IMG/VR virus record: IMGVR_UViG_3300036861_000374
Coordinates: 1-33,543 of that record
Reading direction: 5' to 3' (one strand)
DNA length: 33,543 nt
Source of the DNA: a virus
This document shows, one piece after another, positions 7,116-15,485 of this stretch. How positions within the stretch are numbered: position 1 is the stretch's first letter; each line of letters begins with the position of its first letter. The notes under the pieces are model-generated. The model saw only the letters and a program-made list of their open reading frames with translations, did not search any database and was not told the DNA's origin. Position numbers and translations under genes: made by a program.

Positions 7116-10100
7116 CAATTCCCCCCAGGGTTACCCATCACGGATGTCCGCCCGGTTCCATCGCTCACGCTGGACTGCCCGGATGGCCCGCTGCTCTTCG
7201 TCGGATGACCAACATACGGCCGAGCGAACCGCGCTGCTCCGAGGGTCGACGCAAGCCCGCTCCCCATCAACGCAAGGGTCAGGGTGGCGGTAGCGGAAGA
7301 GGTTGACGTTGCCGCTCCGACTCCGCCGAGCCTGATCTCCAGGATGAGCGCTGCACTGCCGGACGAGGAGACCAAGACCGGGGCCTGCAGGGGCTCCGAT
7401 ACGACGAGGTCCGCTTCCCCCGCCGCGGCGGCAAGACCTTGTGCTCCCAACACTGCCGGGATGGCAAGGCTCGCAGCGCCCGCCGAAGATGCAAGCGCCG
7501 CCGCTTCGAGCGGAAGAGCGACCAGCGTAAGTTCGGCCGACCCGGCAGAGGAGGCAAGCCCGACCGCTTCGATGGCTCCGGCCCCCGGGATCTCCATGGC
7601 CGCCGAGCCGGACGACGAGGCGAGGGCGCCCGCAACAAGCTCCGCTCGGACAGCCGTCGATGCCATTCCCGAGCTTGACGCCAGTCCAACTCCCGTGAGA
7701 GCGGCCGACACTGCCGCGATGGCACTTCCCGACGAGGAAGCCGAGGCCGCTGCCTCCAGCACGGCGCGGGCATCGAGCGCCCCCGCTCCCGCCGAAAACG
7801 CAAGCCCCGACGCCGCGAGAACGGCCGTGGTCGCAAGACCGGCGACACCAGAGGACGACGCCACCCCAGTCGCCGCGAGCGTGGCCGTGACCACCACAGC
7901 GCCAGTGCCGGCTGAAGACGCAAGGGCCGCTGCCGCAACCGTCACCCCGGCCACCAGGGTCGCGGCCCCCGAAGAGGAGGCGACTCCAATGGAACTCAGC
8001 GGGGCGATGACTGCAAGGCTGGCCGCACCGGACGACGAAGCGGCCCCCGCCGCCCGCATGTCGACCGCTACGATCAGGGGGGCCGAGCCGCTGGACGTCG
8101 CCAGCCCGAGCCCTTCGAGGTCCCCGGGCACCTCCAGGCCGGCCACTCCGCTCGACGAGGCCAGCCCCGCAGCAGCGAACGTCCACGTCGCAATCAGGCC
8201 GGCCGCCCCGGCGCCAGCAGCGAGGCCTGAACTCGCAAGGCCGGAGACGACATGCAGATCTCCAGCGCCAGAGGACGATGCCACCACGGCCCCCGTCAAT
8301 CCAGCAATCAGATCGGCGCTCGCGGTGCCCGAAGAGGCGGCCGATGCACTCGCAACCAGCCCAATGGAGAGGAGCGCGTCGGCCACTCCAGAGGAGGACG
8401 CCACCCCGGCAGCCGAGAGGTCGGCGGACATCACGAGGGCCGCACTGCCGTCCGAGGATGCAAGGCCGGAGGAGACAAGCGCCGACGTCGCTGCGAGCGA
8501 TCCGGCACCGGCACTTGCGGCAACACCCGAGCCCGCCAGTGTGACCGCCGTGAGCACAGCCGCAGACCCATCGGACGCCGCCAGCCCCGTAGCAGCAACC
8601 GGCAAGCCCAGGGCGAGCCCTGCAATACCGGAGGAGGAAGCCAGCCCCGTACCCGCGAGTGGGACGGCAAGCTCCAGTGCTCCGAGCCCCGAAGAGGCAG
8701 CCATCCCGTCCGAGACCAGACGGACCTCCACCAGCACGGAGGCGGCCCCCGACGAGGACGCAAGGCCAGTCGCTTCGGTGCGAATGGGCGCCGTCACGTC
8801 GGCCGTGCCCGTGCTCGCTGCAAGCCCCGTGGCTATGAGCACGACGCCCACCATCACGTCGGCGGTACCGGAGGAAGCCGCAACCCCCGACGCGGCTAGT
8901 GGGAGCAGGACGCCGATCGTTGCGGAACCGTCGGACGCGGCCAGCCCGGCCGTAGCCAGCGGCGTGCGGAGTCCAGCGTCGGCTTGGCCAGACGACGATG
9001 CGACGCCCGTCACCTCCAGTGTGATCGCTGTCGTCAGGGTCCCGGCTCCAGCCGACGAGGCGAAACCGGTGGCCGTCAGGGTGGCCGAGACGAGGAGGTC
9101 GGCACTGCCGCTGGATGACGCAAGCGCTGCAGAGGCGAGCGAGAGAGTCTGGACTATCGCCCCTGTCCCCAACGAGGAGGCAACGCCGACCGCCACGACC
9201 TCGTAGGCAACCTGGAGAGTCGCCGCTCCACCGCTCGCAGCCAGTCCCGTCGCTTCGAGGGGCGGGAGCGCTCCGAGCAGCGCGCTTCCGCTGGAGGACG
9301 CAAGCCCAGTCTCCGCGAGCGGCATCTCCAGGCGCAGAGCAGCCGTACCCGCGGAGGATGCGAGACCGTCGGCCGCCAGCGGTTGCACGACGGCCCCCGT
9401 GGATGCCCTCACCTCTGCGGCGACGGTGCCCCACAGCCCGGCCGGACCCGTGGCGTCAACCGTCTCGTCGTTGGTGGCGCGCTCGGATGCGATTGACTGG
9501 ACGGGGGCCGCGCTGGCGGAGACGTCCTGCCCGATGATCGTGAAGTTCTGGCCGGCGGTGAACGTCCCGTCCACGTCGACCGCCATCACGGCCACGGCAA
9601 CGTTGTTGGTCGACACGAACGCCGGCAGCGTCGCCGCTATCGCCGTCCCGTTGCCCGAGGCCGTGATGGCCGAACCCTCGATCAGATCCGTCGGGTCGTG
9701 GTTCGTCGCCTCGAAGATGGTCCATCCACAACCGACGACCGCCTCCGTGGGCGTGATCGTAAGGACGCCGGTCGATGTGGAGGTCGGGATGCCGACGAAC
9801 AGGAAGATGCCCCGCCGTGTCCCCGCCGTGTCGAATTCGATCCCACCGAGCGAGGAGAGGGAGACGCCAGTCTTGGAAAGCGTCGGCGTCAGCACCGCGG
9901 CCGTGTCAGCGACGAGGACGCCGACGAACAGCGGCCGATCCACGGTGGAAGTGAACGAGGCCGTGTCGTACGAGGTGGCGTTGGCGTCGGAGATATCCGT
10001 CGTCAGATGAGCGATCAGCGCCGGGGCGCCACCAACCAGCCGGGCCACTGCCGCCCCAGATGACGACGCGAGCCCGGAGGCTGCGAGCGGGAACAGAAGG

Positions 10101-12607
10101 TTCGCCGCCACCGCACCAGACGAAGAGCCCATCCCCGTTGCTGTGAGAACGGACCCCACCAGGACCGCTCCAGTGCCGGACGACGATGCCAGCCCCGTGC
10201 CCTCGAGCACGACGCCGACCAGCAGGCCGGCGGTACCGGAAGACGAGGCAAGGCCGGCAGATGCCAGGACGACTCCGGTCAGCAGATCAGCAGATCCCGA
10301 CGAGGACGCGAGGCCCGCAGACGCGAGCGGCATGGTCAGGTTCGCTGCGCCAGTGCCAGACGACGAGGCGAGGCCAGCCGATGCTATGGGGATCAAGTCA
10401 CCTACGGCCGCCGTACCGGACGAGGATGCAAGGCCGACGGACGCCACGGGGAGCAGAGTCCCCAGGGCCGCAGTGCCGGAGGACGATGCCAGGCCCGCAG
10501 ACGCTACGGGGATCAGGTCGCCGACTGCGGCAATCCCCGATGAGGACGCCAGTCCGGCCGCAGCGAGGACATGCGTGACAACGCCGCCCGGAAGCTCGAA
10601 GTTGGCCCACGAGACCTGCGCCCGGTTGGTCGAGACAGCCTTGGCGATGGCGAAGGCCACGGCCGCCCAGTCCCGCGAGGTGATAGTCGGATCCCAGGTC
10701 TGAGAGCCCCCGGCCGAGACCGCCTTATAGGCCCCCGCTGTCTTCTGGTTCAGGTCGGCCGTGGCGTTGGATCCGCCGATGACCGTGAGCGTCGCCCAAG
10801 TGCCGCTCGTGGTGTCCGAGTCCTCCGTGTAGGAGTCGCTCCCCGGACCCTCGATGGCCAGCGCGCAGTAGACGACATTGCTCGCTGCCTGCGGGTCACG
10901 CGCGATGGACGGCGTTGCGGATCCGCCCGTCGCCGTGGTGGCCCCCTGCGCCTCCGGGACCGTGGCGTGGATCCCCGTCCACTCCTCAATCACAACGGAG
11001 TCGGCCACGACTGCCCCTGAGTAGGTGACGGTGATCGAGTCGCCGTTCGAGTAGGCGTTCGCCACCTTGGCGTAGGCGATGGTGCAGGTCGTGCCCTCGT
11101 TCGCCGCCCCAGGATCCCGGTTGGCTTGCGTCAGGACCGTCCAGGAGTTGCCCCGTGGGTCGGAGATCGTCACGGTTCGTGCGGCCCCGCCCCCGCCAGA
11201 GTTGTCCGCCGCCACCCGAGCGATGAGATAATTGCCCACCGTGATCGATCCACCGGCCGACATGGACACGGCCGTGGTCGTGCTGCTCGCTGTATCCGCC
11301 ACGGATCCCCGGTCCGCTACCTTGGACGGAGCCCCGCCCGTGACCGTGGGCACGAACCGCAGGCGCAGGTCGGCGTAGTTCGTGATCGAGTCGGCCTGAC
11401 CGGAGGTGAGTGTCTGGTCCTGAGTCGTCCAGGTTGTGCCGATGCCGGAGTGCACCCACGACGCGATCTCGGTCGCATCGCTCTGCCGCAAGCTCACCGT
11501 CAGGTCGACGGTGTCGGCCGCGTTCAGCTTGCGATAGCGATAGTGGACGATATGCCCGGACGACGAGACGGGATCCACTCGTGCCTCCACGGCCGTCTCG
11601 TAGTAGCTGCTCGAGTCGGCATTCGCTGGAGACTGCACGTAATCGGTGTCCGAGGCTGTCGTCTCGTCGATGGCCGCGTAGAGACTGGTCGTGCCCCCGG
11701 TGTCCGTGGTCCAGGAGTTGACCGAGACATCCGACCAGGGATTGAGGATCGCGTCCGACGACACGGGGGCCACCGTGATCGCAGCCGTCCCGGACGACGA
11801 CGCCAAGCCGGCAGAATCGGCTGCCCACTTGGCCGTGAGCCCCGCCGTGCCGGAGGAAGAAGCCAGGCCGGCCGCGTCGAGAACCGGGGCACCCGCGACT
11901 ACCGGGCGCTCCGCGCGCAGCACGGGGTACCCGTACGAGAAGATCGGCACGCTGTTCGTCGACACCGAGGTCCCCGTGATGGCCGTCTGGTTCGCGCCGC
12001 CACCGGTCATGTCGATGACGTTCTGCGCCGTGTCCGACTGGTCGAGCAGCCACAGGCCGGCCGGCGAGAGGGAGAGCCAGGCCATGAGAGAGAACGGGAG
12101 AGTCTCTACCTGAGCGTCGGTCAGCACAGAGGGGAAGATCCCGGCGAGCGCTATGTCTCCGTCGAAGGAATCGAATCCGTTGAAGATGGAACCTATCTCG
12201 ACGGTCGTGGTGGTCTGGCCACTGCCGTCGATCATCGTCCCGGCGGCGTCCTCGTGCGTCCACGTGTTCGTGTCGTAGACGTAGAGGTGGAAGCGGGGCG
12301 TGGTGGTCCCCGAGGTCTTCCCGGCTGCCACCAGGACCCAGTTCGACGCGACGGGGACGGTGAATGTCGACACCTGAAAGACATTGGCGCCATTGACCGA
12401 GAACTTGAGCTTGTTGGTCGTGTCCTGCCACTGCATCATGGCACTGACGTCGGTCGAGTAGTTCAGCCCCACGATCGAATGCTGGCCGCCCACGCTGGCG
12501 CGCTTGCAGATGCCGACGAAAGTCCGGTTCCCAGCGTCGGTCAGCGTCAGGGCCCCGGGAGTGAACCGGATCCGAGTGGCGCTCGCCCGGACAAAATTGC
12601 GAGCCAT
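7115..12607 (-). CDS. Giant modular repeat protein with LamG-like lectin domain (virion fibre / adhesin candidate)
   Basis: A 1830-residue protein, the largest in the window. Modules in order: residues 1-230 a LamG/concanavalin-A-like sandwich (RASATRIRFTPGALTL..., FHLYVYDTNTWTHED, IGSIFNGFDSFDGDIALAGIF); about 242-280 two 20-residue repeats; 281-420 a beta-sandwich (WSDVSVNSWTTDTGG...VEARVDP); 429-650 a module also encoded alone at 2549-3292; about 680-860 nine repeats; 860-1069 another sandwich (DANATSYDTASFTS...EVRAS); about 1077-1800 an unbroken array of 36 repeats; and a C-terminal tail (YVGHPTKSSGPSG). The repeat core is GLASSSGxAxL. There is no signal peptide or membrane segment, so it is likely a virion protein: a long shaft bearing carbohydrate-binding heads. 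It abuts the upstream TAG stop directly. Confidence 0.8.
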   Translation of the reverse strand: MARNFVRASATRIRFTPGALTLTDAGNRTFVGICKRASVGGQHSIVGLNYSTDVSAMMQWQDTTNKLKFSVNGANVFQVSTFTVPVASNWVLVAAGKTSGTTTPRFHLYVYDTNTWTHEDAAGTMIDGSGQTTTTVEIGSIFNGFDSFDGDIALAGIFPSVLTDAQVETLPFSLMAWLSLSPAGLWLLDQSDTAQNVIDMTGGGANQTAITGTSVSTNSVPIFSYGYPVLRAERPVVAGAPVLDAAGLASSSGTAGLTAKWAADSAGLASSSGTAAITVAPVSSDAILNPWSDVSVNSWTTDTGGTTSLYAAIDETTASDTDYVQSPANADSSSYYETAVEARVDPVSSSGHIVHYRYRKLNAADTVDLTVSLRQSDATEIASWVHSGIGTTWTTQDQTLTSGQADSITNYADLRLRFVPTVTGGAPSKVADRGSVADTASSTTTAVSMSAGGSITVGNYLIARVAADNSGGGGAARTVTISDPRGNSWTVLTQANRDPGAANEGTTCTIAYAKVANAYSNGDSITVTYSGAVVADSVVIEEWTGIHATVPEAQGATTATGGSATPSIARDPQAASNVVYCALAIEGPGSDSYTEDSDTTSGTWATLTVIGGSNATADLNQKTAGAYKAVSAGGSQTWDPTITSRDWAAVAFAIAKAVSTNRAQVSWANFELPGGVVTHVLAAAGLASSSGIAAVGDLIPVASAGLASSSGTAALGTLLPVASVGLASSSGTAAVGDLIPIASAGLASSSGTGAANLTMPLASAGLASSSGSADLLTGVVLASAGLASSSGTAGLLVGVVLEGTGLASSSGTGAVLVGSVLTATGMGSSSGAVAANLLFPLAASGLASSSGAAVARLVGGAPALIAHLTTDISDANATSYDTASFTSTVDRPLFVGVLVADTAAVLTPTLSKTGVSLSSLGGIEFDTAGTRRGIFLFVGIPTSTSTGVLTITPTEAVVGCGWTIFEATNHDPTDLIEGSAITASGNGTAIAATLPAFVSTNNVAVAVMAVDVDGTFTAGQNFTIIGQDVSASAAPVQSIASERATNDETVDATGPAGLWGTVAAEVRASTGAVVQPLAADGLASSAGTAALRLEMPLAETGLASSSGSALLGALPPLEATGLAASGGAATLQVAYEVVAVGVASSLGTGAIVQTLSLASAALASSSGSADLLVSATLTATGFASSAGAGTLTTAITLEVTGVASSSGQADAGLRTPLATAGLAASDGSATIGVLLPLAASGVAASSGTADVMVGVVLIATGLAASTGTADVTAPIRTEATGLASSSGAASVLVEVRLVSDGMAASSGLGALELAVPLAGTGLASSSGIAGLALGLPVAATGLAASDGSAAVLTAVTLAGSGVAASAGAGSLAATSALVSSGLASSDGSAALVMSADLSAAGVASSSGVADALLSIGLVASASAASSGTASADLIAGLTGAVVASSSGAGDLHVVSGLASSGLAAGAGAAGLIATWTFAAAGLASSSGVAGLEVPGDLEGLGLATSSGSAPLIVAVDMRAAGAASSSGAASLAVIAPLSSIGVASSSGAATLVAGVTVAAAALASSAGTGAVVVTATLAATGVASSSGVAGLATTAVLAASGLAFSAGAGALDARAVLEAAASASSSGSAIAAVSAALTGVGLASSSGMASTAVRAELVAGALASSSGSAAMEIPGAGAIEAVGLASSAGSAELTLVALPLEAAALASSAGAASLAIPAVLGAQGLAAAAGEADLVVSEPLQAPVLVSSSGSAALILEIRLGGVGAATSTSSATATLTLALMGSGLASTLGAARFARPYVGHPTKSSGPSGQSSVSDGTGRTSVMGNPGGN
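7200..9377 (-). repeat. 60-bp periodic coding repeat, 36 units
   Basis: The longest of the repeat arrays. Units encode 20 residues with the pattern [AV]xxGLASSSGxAxLxVxxxL. Nearly all keep exactly 60 bp; two are slightly longer. Third-position divergence between units is high. Confidence 0.85.
10030..10570 (-). repeat. 60-bp periodic coding repeat, 9 units
   Basis: A second array in the same gene. Units here are more alike than in the long array: several share the stretch ASAGLASSSGTA, which suggests more recent duplication. Confidence 0.85.
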
Positions 12608-13132
12608 CTACGTCGTTAGGTACTCGAGGGTGGCCGCGATGACCTCCATGTCCCCCGTGGCCGTGTCGCTGGCGTTGGCAGCATCCCGGGCGAGGTAGGC
12701 GATCACGTAGTCGTTGGCTGCCACCGAATCGGCGTTCGTGAGGGTCAGGCTGATCTCGTCGATGTAACCGGCCGTCGCCGGCACGGCCGTGGCACTAGAG
12801 GTGTTCGCAGCCGCAAACGCCTTGGCATCCACGTCGGTAGCGTCCCCGTCCGACACGGCCGCCAGGCGTCCCTCGATGATGACGTTCCCGGAGGTGGCCG
12901 AGGCCATCTTGTACTGCACCTTGAGCACCGGGCCACTGGCATAGTCGACGGGCATGCGAAAGCTCCACATGACCATCTCTTTCGTGGCGGCATCGAACGC
13001 GAGCTGGAGAAAGTGAGGGCTCGGGGCGGCGGCCGATGACTTCGTGCGCTGGAGTGCCGGGGCGGCATTGCTCGCCGAGCCGTCGGGGAGGACTGCGGCT
13101 CCGGGCGAGAGCATGATGCTGCCGGTTGCCAT
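12608..13132 (-). CDS. Putative virion structural protein
   Basis: A 174-residue strand-rich protein (MATGSIMLSPGAAVLPDGSA...). Central segments (FLQLAFDAATKEMVMWSFRMP, VLKVQYKMASATSGNVIIEG, DEISLTLTNADSVAANDYVIAYLARD) read as alternating strands of a jelly-roll-like domain. I recognise the type from phage head/fibre regions but know no function. TAG (12608-12610) directly abuts the start of the giant gene, so this may be the base or chaperone of that fibre. Confidence 0.6.
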   Translation of the reverse strand: MATGSIMLSPGAAVLPDGSASNAAPALQRTKSSAAAPSPHFLQLAFDAATKEMVMWSFRMPVDYASGPVLKVQYKMASATSGNVIIEGRLAAVSDGDATDVDAKAFAAANTSSATAVPATAGYIDEISLTLTNADSVAANDYVIAYLARDAANASDTATGDMEVIAATLEYLTT

Positions 13133-13333
13133 CTAGCGGCCCTCGGCGGCGAACAAACCCATCATGTGCCGGATCTTGACGATCAGCTCCACAACAGCCG
13201 ACTCGGGCAACGCGGGCGGGAGCCCGATGAACAGGAACCGACCCTCGGGCGTGATGGTGCGCTCGAGCTGGGAGATGATCGTGCGCGCTCGCTCCGGCTC
13301 CAGATCGTCGGGCAGCCGGAGAAGGTGCTCCAC
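13133..13333 (-). CDS. Small hypothetical protein
   Basis: A 66-residue protein (MEHLLRLPDDLEPERARTIISQLERTI...). It starts at GTG (13331-13333), immediately after the in-frame TAG of the 55-residue gene upstream, so no earlier start is possible. AGGGGA lies about 9 nt before the GTG. Two amphipathic helices flank a short hydrophobic segment (FLFIGLPPALP). No family recognised. It is contiguous with its neighbours on both sides. Confidence 0.6.
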   Translation of the reverse strand: MEHLLRLPDDLEPERARTIISQLERTITPEGRFLFIGLPPALPESAVVELIVKIRHMMGLFAAEGR

Positions 13334-13501
13334 CTACGCGTCCCCTATAATGGGATAGTCACCCAGATGAGCTGCGGTCCAGGCGCTAGGGTCGGTAGCC
13401 CGGCCGTCGTAACAGTCCCGAAGAATTGGCCACAGGCGCAAGCCTGCGAGACGAGCAAAGAGGCCGACGGGGGAGGACTGCGGCGCTGGATCGTAGCCCA
13501 T
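13334..13501 (-). CDS. Small hypothetical protein (55 aa)
   Basis: This short frame encodes MGYDPAPQSSPVGLFARLAG followed by 35 more residues ending in YPIIGDA. It fills an otherwise empty 200-bp stretch, starts at ATG (13499-13501) with AGAAAGG 8 nt upstream, and its TAG is followed directly by the GTG start of the next gene. Composition is like its neighbours (Trp, Asp and Arg present, no low complexity). Function unknown. Confidence 0.5.
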   Translation of the reverse strand: MGYDPAPQSSPVGLFARLAGLRLWPILRDCYDGRATDPSAWTAAHLGDYPIIGDA

Positions 13502-13536
13502 CCGAGTGGCCTTTCTATCGCTCCGATTCCTTAGTA

Positions 13537-13953
13537 TTAGACCGTGAAGCTAAGTGAAAACGCCCCGATGGCGATAGTTGCCGAGTCCCCATTGCCCGGA
13601 GTCTTGGAGGTCGTCAGCGTCCACCAGGCGTACATCTCGGTGGTCGGGTCGACGGTGCCGGCCGCCGCGAGCACCAGCTCAGCGTGCGTGATAGTGGCGC
13701 CCGTGCCGGCCGTGAACGGGCCAAAGGTGATCAGCGCCGTGTTGGACGTCACTGGGGGATCGGCAGCCGTCGGAGCCGTGAAGACGATCGCCTGACGCGC
13801 GTAGCCCGTGGCCCCATACTCCGTGCCAATGGTGGAGTCCGTTGGTGCCGTCGTGCAGAGCACTACTTCTGCCGAGTACGTCGCCGGAGCCGCCCGTCCG
13901 GTCACGGCGTCGAGCGCCCTCTGTTTGCCCAGCCGTGAGAACTGGCCGGCCAT
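13537..13953 (-). CDS. Putative virion fibre/decoration protein (GYARQ family type)
   Basis: A 138-residue protein with the pattern of a widespread small phage protein: an N-terminal helix (GKQRALDAVTGRAA), a strand listing CTTAPTDSTIGTEYG, the block GATGYARQAIVFTAP, then NTALITFGPF, ATITHAELV and a C-terminal strand (TIAIGAFSLSF). Members are often annotated as tail fibre or head decoration proteins; their exact site on the virion is not settled. TAA and a 1-bp gap separate it from the gene upstream. Confidence 0.6.
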   Translation of the reverse strand: MAGQFSRLGKQRALDAVTGRAAPATYSAEVVLCTTAPTDSTIGTEYGATGYARQAIVFTAPTAADPPVTSNTALITFGPFTAGTGATITHAELVLAAAGTVDPTTEMYAWWTLTTSKTPGNGDSATIAIGAFSLSFTV

Positions 13954-13954
13954 C

Positions 13955-14233
13955 TCACCCCTCCTTTACGAGCTCGAACATGTCTGGGTCGTGCAGATCG
14001 GATGCCGGGAACGAGACGGAGCGAAGCACCTGCACCATGCCGAGAGCGTTCGGAGGCCCAGCTTCGACGGCGAAGTCCAGGACAACAAGATCGACGTCCC
14101 GGCGCTTGACCGTCCCCACCCACCCGGCGAGCAACGGGGCCCCCGGCGTCCCATCGGCATTCACGTCGTTGCCGACCTGCCGGAGCAGGCGGTAGCGCTC
14201 CGGCGCCGCACGCTTCTTCGCGCGCGCGCTCAT
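13955..14233 (-). CDS. Hypothetical head-region protein
   Basis: A 92-residue protein with a basic N-terminus (MSARAKKRAAPERYRLL) and a strand-rich centre (WVGTVKRRDVDLVVLDFAVEAG, MVQVLRSVSFPASDL). No family recognised. Its ATG overlaps the stop of the gene upstream as ATGA. It sits between the capsid region and the fibre block. Confidence 0.55.
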   Translation of the reverse strand: MSARAKKRAAPERYRLLRQVGNDVNADGTPGAPLLAGWVGTVKRRDVDLVVLDFAVEAGPPNALGMVQVLRSVSFPASDLHDPDMFELVKEG

Positions 14234-14574
14234 CTGGTGCTCTCCCGCCTGCGAGCGCGCGTGCGAGCCGTCGGACGCTTCTCCGCGTGGATGGGCTTGG
14301 GTTCCTCCAAGGGGGCCTGCCTACCGTCGGGGCCTACCCCCCAGCGCTGCGCGTCCGCCGCGTTGATCCGATCCCCAGGCGACGCCACGAGAAGGCCCCC
14401 TTGGAAGATCCGCTCCGTCACCACCACGTCATCGGGCATGTCCGGCCTCCTTACGGGGATGCCACCGGGAAGGAAGGGATACGTCTCCAGGTACGGAGGG
14501 ACGACGAAGCCCATGCACGCTCCGCCGCCGCAGATATCGCACGGCCCCGGTCGCCACTCGTGGACAAGGGTCAC
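14230..14574 (-). CDS. Hypothetical protein with CxxCGGG zinc-ribbon-like start
   Basis: A 114-residue protein. It has one Cys pair near the N-terminus (CDICGGGACMGF), a middle part that resembles small phage head proteins (VVVTERIFQGGLLVASPGDRINAADAQRWG), and a basic tail (AEKRPTARTRARRRESTR). The start is GTG (14572-14574), overlapping the HNH stop as GTGA. Function unknown. Confidence 0.55.
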   Translation of the reverse strand: MTLVHEWRPGPCDICGGGACMGFVVPPYLETYPFLPGGIPVRRPDMPDDVVVTERIFQGGLLVASPGDRINAADAQRWGVGPDGRQAPLEEPKPIHAEKRPTARTRARRRESTR

Positions 14575-15386
14575 TCAAGCGGTCCGTACCTTTCGATGTA
14601 CTGCGCCAGCAGGTCACGATCCGAAGCCCGTTCGGCAAGCGTGACGTAGAAATGCGTGCTCCCGTCAAGCACCGACAGGTTCGCCGGCCGGTTATCGTGC
14701 TTGACGCGGTTGATGTGGTGCACTTGGTCGTCACGCGTAAGAGGGCGACCGATGATCTGCTCGGCAACAAAACGATGCTCGGCTACCCAGCCGCCATAGG
14801 TCTCCGATGCTGGGTGCTCGGGTTCCCAGATCCAGACATATCCATCACGGTCGAGGCGGGCGGGCTTGCCGTTATGCTCACGATCAAGAGGCCGCTTGAT
14901 TCTTGCCGTGCCTTCACAAGCCTTAGAGCAAAACCGACCTGCGTTGCTCTGCGATGGCTTCATGTAGAACTCTTCTCCGCAGCCATCGCATCGACGGAGT
15001 TCTCTATTCCGACCTTGCCAAGCGTCGTGGCACACCTTGGAGCAGAACCGCCCAGGTACGCTCCGCTGGCGAGGACGGAACATCTCTCCGCACTGCTCGC
15101 AGGACCGCTCCGCAATACTGACGGGCTTGGACCCAAGACGCCTGCGACACACTTCCGAGCAGAAGAATCGGCCGGAGGTGTTGCGCGCTACGTCGGATAC
15201 CCGACGGGTCATGGTCACGCCACACGCCTCACAAACAACTTCAGTGCGTTCAACTGGCGGCCTTCCTGCCGGGGGCTTACGGTTCGTGGTCCCATTGGCC
15301 CTGATGCGCTTGTAATGCCGTTCGCAGAAGCCGTGCGCGTAATGGATGCGGTCACAATCGGCAACGGAACAGATACGCTTCGCCAT
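14571..15386 (-). CDS. HNH endonuclease with multiple zinc knuckles
   Basis: A 271-residue protein. Residues 1-160 hold about five Cys-rich knuckles (CSVADC...GFCERH; CEACG...FCSEVC; CEQCG...FCSKVC; CDGCG...FCSKAC). Residues about 200-250 contain the HNH core: HRFVAEQIIGRPLTRDDQVH, then HINRVKHDNRPANLSVL and a final His. This is the layout of free-standing phage homing endonucleases. It sits directly after the major capsid gene, a common landing site for such elements, and has lower GC than its neighbours. The start ATG (15384-15386) has a strong GGAGGGG site 6 nt upstream. Confidence 0.85.
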   Translation of the reverse strand: MAKRICSVADCDRIHYAHGFCERHYKRIRANGTTNRKPPAGRPPVERTEVVCEACGVTMTRRVSDVARNTSGRFFCSEVCRRRLGSKPVSIAERSCEQCGEMFRPRQRSVPGRFCSKVCHDAWQGRNRELRRCDGCGEEFYMKPSQSNAGRFCSKACEGTARIKRPLDREHNGKPARLDRDGYVWIWEPEHPASETYGGWVAEHRFVAEQIIGRPLTRDDQVHHINRVKHDNRPANLSVLDGSTHFYVTLAERASDRDLLAQYIERYGPLE

Positions 15387-15413
15387 GTCGGTCCCCTCCT
15401 ATGGGATCGGCTG

Positions 15414-15442
15414 GCCCCGGCGTGGTCACTCACGACCGGGGC
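15414..15442. terminator. GC-rich hairpin between capsid and HNH genes
   Basis: GCCCCGG (15414-15420) pairs with CCGGGGC (15436-15442), extended by CGTG/CACG with one bulged A and a 6-nt loop. On the + strand it is followed by TTTTCTTG, like an intrinsic terminator. On the - strand, the direction of the capsid transcript, it lies 44 nt past the capsid stop without a U tract. It may be a processing or stability hairpin, or an insulator against + strand transcription. Confidence 0.45.
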
Positions 15443-15485
15443 TTTTCTTGGCTTCATTGTACCTGATTCCATGTCGAATTGTTCG

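Noticed and set aside
7284-9206. Long open frame (640 codons) on the + strand across the repeat array
   Set aside because: It is the mirror of the 60-bp repeats; GC-rich repeated codons keep all frames open. It has no start context, no domain and is antisense to a far better gene.
7131-9434. Long open frame (767 codons) on the - strand in another phase of the giant gene
   Set aside because: Composition is Arg/Cys/Gly-rich and follows the third-position pattern of the real frame. It is a shadow of the repeats.
1482-12607. Possible diversity-generating retroelement or CRISPR-like repeat array
   Set aside because: The repeats are in-frame coding units with no conserved identical spacers, and there is no reverse transcriptase or template repeat nearby in this window.
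13345-13350. TATAAT sequence
   Set aside because: It lies on the strand opposite to the local genes, inside the 55-residue frame, and lacks a suitable -35.
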